Below are positions 46,389-53,705 of a DNA stretch of 64,000 bases, in pieces (the first letter of the stretch is position 1; each line of letters opens with the position of its first letter). The notes below the pieces were generated by a model that was not told the DNA's origin, ran no database searches, and worked only from the letters and a program-made list of their open reading frames with translations. The stretch is from NCBI RefSeq assembly GCF_000745425.1, contig NZ_JQJH01000001.1, positions 248,001-312,000 on the forward strand, written 5' to 3'. This stretch comes from Beijerinckia mobilis. Its GTDB lineage: Bacteria > Pseudomonadota > Alphaproteobacteria > Rhizobiales > Beijerinckiaceae. Position numbers and translations under genes: made by a program.

Positions 46389-47540
46389 TCAGGCTTTGAT
46401 ACCTGACCGCTCACGAGCGATAATATTTTTCATGATATGCGCGGTCCCATCCCCGATCTGCAGACCCAACACGTCGCGCAGCCGTTGCTCGAACGGCAGT
46501 TCGTTGGAATAGGCCGCATGGCCATGGATGAGCAGACAGGCGTGGATCGTTTCATAGGCGAGGAGCGGCGGCCACCATTTAGCCATGGCCGCCTCGGCGA
46601 CATGCGGCAGGCCATTATCCTTGAGCCACAATGCATTGTAGCTCAACAGACGCGCGCCTTCGATCCTGGTGTCGAAATCGGCCAATTGGTGCGTGATGCC
46701 CTGGAAGGCAGCGAGCGGCTTCCCAAACGCATGGCGCTCGCCGATATAGGCCCAGGTTTCGATCAGGGATTGACGCGCCGTGCCGAGGCATTGCAGTCCG
46801 ATCAGTGAACGCGAGAAATCGAACCCCTGCATGACCTGTACGAAGCCCTTATTCTCCTCGCCCAGAAGATGGTCGGCAGGCACTTTCACATTGTCGAAGA
46901 AAATGGAGCCGCGCCCAATCGCATGTTGACCCATATCGGTGAAACGCGTGGTGGATAGGCCCGGTGTATTCATCGGCACGAAAATGGCCGAGATACCATG
47001 CGCTTTGTCTTCAGACTTGCCGGTGCGGGCGAAAACCACCGCGCCGGCGGCCTGATCGGCAGCCGAAATCGATGTCTTCTCGCCATTGATGATGTAATAA
47101 TCCCCGGCCCGTTCCATCTTCAGGCCGAGATTTGCCGCATCCGAACCACCACGCGGTTCGGTAAGCGCGATCGCGATCATGATTTCCCCGGCGGTTAACC
47201 TGGGCAGCCAGTGGCGCTTGATCTCCGGATTGGCGAAGCGATTCAGGATCTGGCCGTTCAACGAGGCAAGAATGTTGATATAGCCAAAATTGAAATCGCC
47301 CCTCGCGATCTCTTCTATGATGACACCGGAATAGAGGGCACCAGTGCCGGACCCTCCGTATTCCTCCGGCAGTTCCGGCGCGATCAGACCCAACCCGCCC
47401 ATTTCGCGCACGAGATCCTTGCCAAACACGCCTGTGCGTTCGCGTTCGCGATAGCCCGGTGCCAACCGCTCTGTCGCGAATTTGCGGGCAAGATCGCGCA
47501 GCGCATTCATTTCATGCGTATCGAAAATTGTCGGGTTCAT
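46389..47540 (-). CDS. aliB: Cyclohexanecarboxyl-CoA dehydrogenase
   Basis: This is a flavin-dependent acyl-CoA dehydrogenase of 383 residues, converting cyclohexanecarboxyl-CoA to the 1-ene. FAD and substrate motifs are IAIALTEPRGGSDAA and NGEKTSISAADQA. Where most family members have QIYEGT, with the catalytic Glu, this one has QIGDGT, so Asp364 occupies the base position; an Asp there may suit the bulky alicyclic substrate, which is my inference. AGGAAAGACAG precedes the ATG. It lies 137 bases upstream of aliA on the same strand. Confidence 0.88.
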   Translation of the reverse strand: MNPTIFDTHEMNALRDLARKFATERLAPGYRERERTGVFGKDLVREMGGLGLIAPELPEEYGGSGTGALYSGVIIEEIARGDFNFGYINILASLNGQILNRFANPEIKRHWLPRLTAGEIMIAIALTEPRGGSDAANLGLKMERAGDYYIINGEKTSISAADQAAGAVVFARTGKSEDKAHGISAIFVPMNTPGLSTTRFTDMGQHAIGRGSIFFDNVKVPADHLLGEENKGFVQVMQGFDFSRSLIGLQCLGTARQSLIETWAYIGERHAFGKPLAAFQGITHQLADFDTRIEGARLLSYNALWLKDNGLPHVAEAAMAKWWPPLLAYETIHACLLIHGHAAYSNELPFEQRLRDVLGLQIGDGTAHIMKNIIARERSGIKA

Positions 47541-47887
47541 CTGTCTTTCCTGCCTGAATCACAAGCTTTTTCTTGGAGCACGGATAGTAATCATGTCCGT
47601 GCTCCTCTGATTGGACAGGGTGCCCACCGAAACAAGCCTGTGGTGACATGCTCAGCGGGGAATGACAGCGCCTGCACTTGCGCGCATCAGAGCCACCCGC
47701 CTCACCGTCTCTATCGTTCTGGCGAGTGCCTGGTAAGCGGCATAGGCCGGAATTGGCCGATGATGGAAGATGTTGTCGCCGGGTCCAGGCAAGACATTTC
47801 TATGCTCATGAAGCCCTCCCTTGATTTTGTTTTTGTTGATTGTTTCGTCGCCGGCCATGACGGCTGGCGGATCTCTCTTTTTGATCG
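47541..47887. other. Gap between badI and aliB with a possible mini-gene
   Basis: These 347 bases separate two genes of the same strand. On the minus strand a strong GGGAGGG site stands 4 bases before an ATG at 47809, opening a 32-codon frame that ends at 47711 (MSIEMSCLDPATTSSIIGQF, then 12 more residues). It could be a small protein or a remnant. An overlapping frame at 47652-47858 is also open. Neither is recognised. Confidence 0.35.
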
Positions 47888-48670
47888 CTATTTGCCGAAC
47901 CGCCGAAAATCGGGCTTGCGCTTTTCACGGAAAGCGACACCGCCCTCCTTGCTCTCATCCGTATCATAATAGAGGCTGAGCGCACGCATTCCGAGAGCGG
48001 AAATCCCGCGGATGTTTTCGCTGTCGGCATTGAAAGAGACTTTGGCGAGCGCCAGCGCGGTAGGCGACCGTTCCATCAATTCAGCGACCCAACGATCAAC
48101 TTCGGCATCAAGTTCTTCATGCGGTACAACCGCATTGACGAGACCCATGGCAAGCGCTTCGGCAGCACTGTAACGTTTGTTGAGATACCAGATCTCGCGG
48201 GCGCGCTTCTCACCGACGATTCTCGCCAGATAGGCCGTGCCGAAGCCTGGATCGACGGAACCAACTTTGGGTCCGACCTGGCCGAATTGAGCCTTTTCCG
48301 AGGCAATCGTCAGGTCGCAGATGGTGGCAAGGACATTGCCCCCACCAATGGCAAATCCGTTGACACGGGCGATAACCGGTTTCGGTACGTCGCGGATAAG
48401 ACTTTGGAGTTCGTCAATCGGCAGACCGATCACACCCCGCCCATCATACTGGCCGTCATGCGCTGATTGATCTCCGCCGGTGCAGAAAGCCTTTTCGCCC
48501 GCTCCCGTCAGCACAATGACGCCGACCTTGCGATCCCATCCAGCGGTCTGGAAAGCGTGGATCAGTTCATCCACCGTCTGGCCACGGAAGGCATTGTATT
48601 TATCAGGCCGGTTGATGGTGATCCAGGCAGCACCATTCCGGATCTCATATAGAATGTCATTATAGGACAT
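47888..48670 (-). CDS. badI: 2-ketocyclohexanecarboxyl-CoA hydrolase
   Basis: BadI hydrolyses the ring of 2-ketocyclohexane-1-carboxyl-CoA to pimeloyl-CoA. This is a 260-residue crotonase-fold protein, the same length as in Rhodopseudomonas. It resembles MenB-type enzymes, with FCTGGDQSAHDGQYDGRGVIG, ARVNGFAIGGGNVLATICDL and VGSVDPGFGTAYLARIVGEK, each read in part. AGGAAACGATC precedes the ATG. Downstream of badH by about 146 bases, it forms the ring-opening pair with it. Confidence 0.93.
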   Translation of the reverse strand: MSYNDILYEIRNGAAWITINRPDKYNAFRGQTVDELIHAFQTAGWDRKVGVIVLTGAGEKAFCTGGDQSAHDGQYDGRGVIGLPIDELQSLIRDVPKPVIARVNGFAIGGGNVLATICDLTIASEKAQFGQVGPKVGSVDPGFGTAYLARIVGEKRAREIWYLNKRYSAAEALAMGLVNAVVPHEELDAEVDRWVAELMERSPTALALAKVSFNADSENIRGISALGMRALSLYYDTDESKEGGVAFREKRKPDFRRFGK

Positions 48671-48816
48671 GATCGTTTCCTGTTATATGCGATCCCGATT
48701 CAATTGATTGCATCAGAGCATGATCAATCCTGTTCGGTATCGAGCCGATACCTCGTCAACACGGCATTCATCGCCCGGGTATGATACACATCGGAATCTC
48801 TCATCAGCCACTCATC

Positions 48817-49587
48817 TCAGCCACTCATCGTGAGACCACCGGAAACCGAAATCACCTGGCCGGTGATGAAAGCGGCGTCATCGCTCGAAAGAAACAGAAT
48901 GGCCCCGGGTAAATCGTCCGGACGGCCCATGCGGCCCATCGGTACCGCTTTGGTAAAGGCGCTCCGCAATTTCTCCTTGTCGCCGGCTGCCTCCATGAAG
49001 TTTTCCAGCATTGCCGTCTCGGTGACACCTGGACAGACTGCGTTGAAGGTAATGCCGTGGCGCGCATGTTCGCGCGCAAGCGTCTTTGAGAAGGCGATGA
49101 TACCGGCCTTGCAGGCGGCATAGACCGATTCCCCTGAAGAGCCGACACGTCCGGCATCAGACGCGATGGATACAATCCGTCCGGCCGCGCGCCGTGCGAC
49201 CATCGAAGCGAGGACCGGCTTGGTGATATTAAGGACCGATCGCAAATTGATATCGATGATCTTGGACCAGAAATCCGGCTCGGATTTTAGAAAGGGTACG
49301 AAGAGGTCCCAACCCGCATTGTTGACGAGAATATCAATGGGACCGAACTCCGCCTCGACTTTGCTGATTGCCGATGCAGTCGCGGCATAATCGGTGAGAT
49401 CGACGATGAGGGCCATCGTATCAGCGCCAAGAGCCTTGACACTCTCCACCACCGCTAGCGCCGCGGTTTCGCCAATGTCGGCAACAACGACGCGCGCGCC
49501 TTCCTCGGCGAAACGTCGGCAGGTCGCGGAACCGATACCGCCCCCACCCCCGGTTACGACAACAGTTTTCCATTTTAATCCTCGCAC
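48817..49587 (-). CDS. badH: 2-hydroxycyclohexanecarboxyl-CoA dehydrogenase
   Basis: BadH oxidises 2-hydroxycyclohexane-1-carboxyl-CoA to the 2-keto compound with NAD. This 256-residue short-chain dehydrogenase has the cofactor loop VVTGGGGGIGSATCRRFAEE, NNAGWD, the catalytic Ser and YxxxK (SSGESVYAACKAG) and ends VSGGLTMSG, close to the known R. palustris protein. The start is a GTG 6 bases after a strong GGGAGGA. It is the first gene of a long minus-strand run and is divergent from badR, with a palindromic site between. Confidence 0.92.
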   Translation of the reverse strand: MRGLKWKTVVVTGGGGGIGSATCRRFAEEGARVVVADIGETAALAVVESVKALGADTMALIVDLTDYAATASAISKVEAEFGPIDILVNNAGWDLFVPFLKSEPDFWSKIIDINLRSVLNITKPVLASMVARRAAGRIVSIASDAGRVGSSGESVYAACKAGIIAFSKTLAREHARHGITFNAVCPGVTETAMLENFMEAAGDKEKLRSAFTKAVPMGRMGRPDDLPGAILFLSSDDAAFITGQVISVSGGLTMSG

Positions 49588-49753
49588 TTTTTCCTCCCTT
49601 CATGGCGCGGAACCGTCGCCCGACAAAAGCGCTCCGCATATAATTCTTAGATGGAAGACAGATCAGCTCTTGGCTTTGTGGTAATCCATGTTGCTCGAAT
49701 CACAGTTTCCGCCGAGCTCATGGGACTAGAATAGGCTTCCGGGTATATATGTC

Positions 49754-49771
49754 AATATATTTACGTAAATT
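49754..49771. promoter_or_regulatory. Candidate BadR operator between badH and badR
   Basis: AATATATTTACGTAAATT contains the perfect palindrome ATTTACGTAAAT. It shares AATATATTTACRTA with the site at 51553. It lies 60 bases before the badR start and about 170 before badH, in an AT-rich spot (TATATATGTCAATATA just beside it) where a promoter would be expected. Autoregulation of a MarR regulator at such a site is common. Confidence 0.6.
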
Positions 49772-49830
49772 GGCCTGGGATTGCCTCGGCATATCCTATG
49801 CTAAGATGATCTCTTCAAGGAGGTGAAGTC

Positions 49831-50337
49831 ATGGTAGCGAAGGACGCCGGCGAGGCTCGGGATTTGTCCTGGGGATTGAGCAATCGACTTTTCTTCAAGC
49901 TCTACCAATGCGCCAATATGTTGCATAAAACCGGGACGAGGGCGCTGGAAGATTATAGCATCACCACGCAGCAATGGGCGGTCCTCGGTGCCCTGACGCG
50001 CCCGGCTTTCGAGAAAGGGGTGGCCGTCAACGATCTCGCAGCGTTTTTGTTGGTCACACGCCAAAATCTGGCTGGTGTCCTGCAGCGCCTCGAGACGATG
50101 AATTATGTAGAACGCACAGTCGACTCGAATGACAACCGCTCACGGCTTATCCGTCTGACGATAAAGGGCCGCAGTCTTTGGGACGCCAATATGCGTCCTG
50201 TCATCGCGGATTACTACCGTGAGGCATTGTCAGGCTTTTCGACCGAGGACAAGATTCATCTGGTTCATTACCTCGATAAAATGTTACGCAATTTCAATAA
50301 TCTCGATTCCGAGGCCCATGGAGAGGGCGGCGCTTGA
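49831..50337 (+). CDS. badR: MarR-family regulator, BadR-type
   Basis: This is a 168-residue winged-helix repressor. The MarR core reads YSITTQQWAVLGAL, VNDLAAFLLVTRQNLAGVLQRLE (recognition helix, read in part) and the wing ERTVDSNDNRSRLIRLT. A very strong AAGGAGGTG precedes the ATG. In Rhodopseudomonas palustris BadR represses badHI-aliAB-badK and is relieved by a pathway CoA ester; the same genes surround this one, which supports the name. It is divergent from badH and convergent with the acyl-CoA dehydrogenase gene. Confidence 0.85.
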   Translation: MVAKDAGEARDLSWGLSNRLFFKLYQCANMLHKTGTRALEDYSITTQQWAVLGALTRPAFEKGVAVNDLAAFLLVTRQNLAGVLQRLETMNYVERTVDSNDNRSRLIRLTIKGRSLWDANMRPVIADYYREALSGFSTEDKIHLVHYLDKMLRNFNNLDSEAHGEGGA

Positions 50338-50368
50338 CAGCGGATGAATCCAACGCATTGCCAGGTCA

Positions 50369-51535
50369 CTAAAATCCGGCCCGTACCCTTGCATCCGCAG
50401 TCAATGACTTGGCGATGATGATTTGCTGAATCTGGGTCGTGCCTTCATAAATGCGGAACAGCCTCGCATCGCGGTAGAGCTGTTCAGCGCGATATTCGCG
50501 AATATACCCGTTACCGCCATGGACTTGCACATTGCGGTCGGCAATGCGGCCTACGGATTCCGACGCAAACATTTTGGCGCAGGATGACTCGACGCTCACA
50601 TCCTGGCCAGCGTCGCGCTTGCGCGCGGCATCAAGCGTCATGCAACGGGCCGCATAGGCATCCGCCTTGGAATCGGCAAACATGGCCTGCAGCAATTGAA
50701 AATCGGCGAGAGGCCGGCCGAACTGCTTGCGGCCGACGGCATAGACTAGCATGTCATCGAGAATGCGCTCGGCGAGCCCGACGCAGGCGGCAGCAATATG
50801 CAGACGGCCCTTATCAAGCACTTTCATTGCCGTTTTGAACCCCTGGCCTTCGATGCCACCGATCAGCGCGGTGGCAGGTAGACGGCAATCGTCGAAAATC
50901 ACGTCGCAGACATGCGCGCCCTGTTGGCCCATCTTCTTTTCCGGCTTGCCGGTCGAAACACCTGGCGTATCGCGTTCGACGACGAATGCCGAAACGCCGG
51001 CGGCGCCCTTCGTGCCGGAATCGGTGCGTGCCATCACCGTGAACAATCCGGCATGAGGGGCATTGGTGATGAATCGTTTCGTACCATTCAGCACATAGGT
51101 GTCGCCATCACGCCGCGCCATTGTCCTGACCGAGCCGGCATCGGAACCGGCATCCGGCTCGGTCAGCGCGAATGAGCCGATCAGTTCACCTGAGGCGAGA
51201 CGAGGCAGATATTTCGCCTTCTGCTCGGGTGTTCCGTCAATGGCGATACCCTGCATCCCGATGCCGACATTGGTGGCAAACATCGAACGGAAAGCGGGGG
51301 CCGCCCGCCCGAGTTCGAACACCGCGAGCACTTCCTCCTCCATCGTCAGGCCAAGGCCGCCATATTCCTCGGGTACGCTTAGGCCGAACAAGCCGAGGTC
51401 ACGCATCTCGGTGACGATATCGGCGGGAATCCGATCGGTCTCAGCGACTTCAGCCTCGGCAGGGATGAGCCGTTTGTCGACAAAACGGCGGATCGTCATG
51501 AGGAATTGTGAAAGCGTTTCTGAATCGAGCGCCAT
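50369..51535 (-). CDS. Acyl-CoA dehydrogenase, candidate BadJ/pimeloyl-CoA dehydrogenase
   Basis: This is a 388-residue acyl-CoA dehydrogenase with the usual [18 protein letters not shown] and NGTKRFITNAPHA, and a standard catalytic Glu in FRIYEGTTQIQQ. Nothing in the sequence fixes the substrate. In the island it is the only dehydrogenase left for the pimeloyl-CoA step, and a palindromic site lies 18 bases before its start, so it probably belongs to the same regulon. It could instead be the counterpart of Rhodopseudomonas BadJ. It is convergent with badR with 31 bases between. Confidence 0.85.
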   Translation of the reverse strand: MALDSETLSQFLMTIRRFVDKRLIPAEAEVAETDRIPADIVTEMRDLGLFGLSVPEEYGGLGLTMEEEVLAVFELGRAAPAFRSMFATNVGIGMQGIAIDGTPEQKAKYLPRLASGELIGSFALTEPDAGSDAGSVRTMARRDGDTYVLNGTKRFITNAPHAGLFTVMARTDSGTKGAAGVSAFVVERDTPGVSTGKPEKKMGQQGAHVCDVIFDDCRLPATALIGGIEGQGFKTAMKVLDKGRLHIAAACVGLAERILDDMLVYAVGRKQFGRPLADFQLLQAMFADSKADAYAARCMTLDAARKRDAGQDVSVESSCAKMFASESVGRIADRNVQVHGGNGYIREYRAEQLYRDARLFRIYEGTTQIQQIIIAKSLTADARVRAGF

Positions 51536-51552
51536 GAGAGTGCCCTATATAG

Positions 51553-51566
51553 GTAAATATATTTAC
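51553..51566. promoter_or_regulatory. Candidate BadR operator before the acyl-CoA dehydrogenase gene
   Basis: GTAAATATATTTAC is a perfect 14-base palindrome, 18 bases ahead of the acyl-CoA dehydrogenase ATG, in the position of a promoter. With its flank it reads AAATATATTTACATA, sharing AATATATTTACRTA with the badH-badR site. Confidence 0.6.
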
Positions 51567-51618
51567 ATATTAGCGTGCAAGGGCGCTGCTCGCAAGACGT
51601 TTCATCGGGACTGGAGAA

Positions 51619-51900
51619 ATGTTGGGGCGACAGCGTCGCCGAGCCATGATCGGCTGGGGTAAGGTGATCGAATACGAGCTTGCCCAGTTGAAACGATCGT
51701 TCTCAAGAGCAACGATTGAGGAATTCGGGCTCGCCCTTCAGGAAAGCAAGAATATCCTGCGCCAGCTTCAGGTCGCCATGGTCGAAAGCCAGATGCCGGA
51801 GTTCAACGCCCCAGTCGCATTGTACGGTTCACTCTGCCATCCGCCTGATCAAGGGGAACGGGCTGGACACCAGGCACTCCCGTCACATTCATCAGCATGA
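51619..51900 (+). pseudogene. Remnant of an ISKra4-type transposase N-terminus
   Basis: About 60 residues (ELAQLKRSFSRATIEEFGLA, then LQESKNILRQLQVAMVESQ) match the pattern at the start of ISKra4-family transposases, AQL.R......GL.L.E.K..L..LQ..(V)..Q. After that the frame drifts and the Cys-rich and catalytic parts are missing; the next 200 bases to the efflux operon may be further decayed remains. No terminal inverted repeats were found. This is a recognition by eye and is uncertain. Confidence 0.4.
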
Positions 51901-52134
51901 CGAGGTGATCTCGCCGTCCTTGGTCAAGGCCACCACCACGAAACGGATCCCCCTCCTCGACTGGCGACCTCTCTCCATTCGTGTCGCCGCAGGGCTCCGA
52001 CTTCGGCCGGCGATCCTCCGCCGTGCCGTCGCCGCAACTCATCCGTCAGAGCGTGAAGGCCATTCTTCACGGCCGATTTTCCCAGTCCCCACAAAATTGG
52101 CAACGCACACTCTCAAACCAGTAACAGGTCAAAG

Positions 52135-53667
52135 TTACGTATGCCCTTCCATGGAAGGGAGCGCAAAGGGACTGTTTTGTTGAAGGACCGTCGCGTCGGG
52201 GAGTTCCTTGTTGTCCCAGCCGCCGCCTAAATCAACGATGAGTTTCACGGTAGCCAGCAGACGGTTCTGCTTGATCTGAAGGACGGATTCCTGTGCGCTT
52301 ACGGCTGTTTGCTGGCTCGTGATGACTGTCGTATATATCGCCGTGCCATAGCGATATTCATTCATGGAGATATCAACCGCCTTCATGGCGGCATAAACAG
52401 CGCGATCCTGCTGGAGGCCCTGTTCACGCAAGATTCGTAAACCGGAAAGCTGATCCTCGGTATCCTGCAGCGCGCTCAGGACAGTCTGCCGATAAGTTGC
52501 AACGGCGCCGTCATAATTGGCCTGCGCTTCTTCAACGGCAGCGGTACGCGCACCGCCGTCGAAAAGCGTTTCGGAGGCCGAAGCGCCAAGCGACCAAATC
52601 CGGTTGCTGAGACGGATCAAGGTCTGCAACGGACTCCCGCTATATCCATAACTTGCGGAGAGAGAAACCTGCGGATAAAAAGCGGCTATATTCACTCCGA
52701 TTGCAGCATTATATTCCGCCATGGTCCGCTCGGCGGACGCAATATCGGGCCGCCTCTGTAAAAGCACTGCAGGTATGGTGACGGGCACATTGGGGATGGT
52801 CGCAGGCATGCCAGCGCGCGCCAGCGTGAGATCGGCTGGCGCCTTGCCAATCAGGACAGCAATGGCGTGTTCATATTGTGACCGAGCGACATCGGTCGCT
52901 GTGGCACTTGCGCGTGCCGCCTCAAGCTGATTACGGGCCTGCCATTCATCGCTACCACTCGCCGTGCCGCCGATATGTCTTGTTCGCACGATCTTGAGCG
53001 CTTGTTCATAAAGGGTAGCATAACGCTCAAGTAGCTTTTTGAGCGATTCTTCATAACGCAATGAGAAATAATCCTGCGCCAGCTGTGACTGATAAGACAA
53101 TTTGGCGTTCTCGATATCTGCAGCGCTCGCCTGCGCCGCAGCCGTCTGCTCTTCGATTCCCCGCCTGATCTTGCCCCAGAGATCAATCTCCCAATCGACA
53201 CTCATTTCGGCCGCATAAGTGTTGCGGGTTGAACCAGCATTGTAAGTCGTTCCGCTTGTCGATGTCGCCGAGCCACCCTGGCCATTGCGGGCGAAGCTGA
53301 ACGTGCCAGTCAGGGTCGGATAGAGATTTGCCTGCGCCGCCATGACGAGCGCGCGCGCATTACGATATTTGGCCTCATATTCCTTGACGTTCTGATTGGA
53401 GATGGCGACTTGTTCTTCCAGCGAATTGAGGACTGGATCGTTGAAAATCTTCCACCATTCCCCTTTCGGGAAGCCAGCCAGCATTGGCGAGGCGACAGTC
53501 CAGCCCGGTGCCGGCTTTGCCTCCTTGAAGCGCGGGGACATGATCGCAGCCGGTTGGATATAATCCGGGCCGGCCATCAGGCAGCCTGAAAGCAACAGGG
53601 CGCTGAGCTGGCAACAGATCAATCTGACTGTGCGATAGTAGCCTGACGGCGAGAACCTCTCATACAT
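52135..53667 (-). CDS. RND efflux outer-membrane lipoprotein (NodT/OprM-type)
   Basis: This TolC-like channel completes the efflux system. It has about 510 residues, with a lipobox LLLSGC in the signal peptide that starts at MYERFSPSGYYRTVRLICC. Two OEP repeats follow (ARNGQ near 100 to about 290, and 300-500), with DWEIDLWGKIRRGIEEQ, FYPQVSLSASYGYSGSP and the NYDGAVATYRQTVLSALQDTEDQL helix, each read in part. ATG 53667 lies 39 bases after the preceding pump gene; a further upstream start would overlap that gene and push the signal peptide inward. It is the last gene of the operon. Confidence 0.92.
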   Translation of the reverse strand: MYERFSPSGYYRTVRLICCQLSALLLSGCLMAGPDYIQPAAIMSPRFKEAKPAPGWTVASPMLAGFPKGEWWKIFNDPVLNSLEEQVAISNQNVKEYEAKYRNARALVMAAQANLYPTLTGTFSFARNGQGGSATSTSGTTYNAGSTRNTYAAEMSVDWEIDLWGKIRRGIEEQTAAAQASAADIENAKLSYQSQLAQDYFSLRYEESLKKLLERYATLYEQALKIVRTRHIGGTASGSDEWQARNQLEAARASATATDVARSQYEHAIAVLIGKAPADLTLARAGMPATIPNVPVTIPAVLLQRRPDIASAERTMAEYNAAIGVNIAAFYPQVSLSASYGYSGSPLQTLIRLSNRIWSLGASASETLFDGGARTAAVEEAQANYDGAVATYRQTVLSALQDTEDQLSGLRILREQGLQQDRAVYAAMKAVDISMNEYRYGTAIYTTVITSQQTAVSAQESVLQIKQNRLLATVKLIVDLGGGWDNKELPDATVLQQNSPFALPSMEGHT

Positions 53668-53705
53668 TCCAATATCTATCCAATCATCAGGCACTGACAA
53701 ATCGA

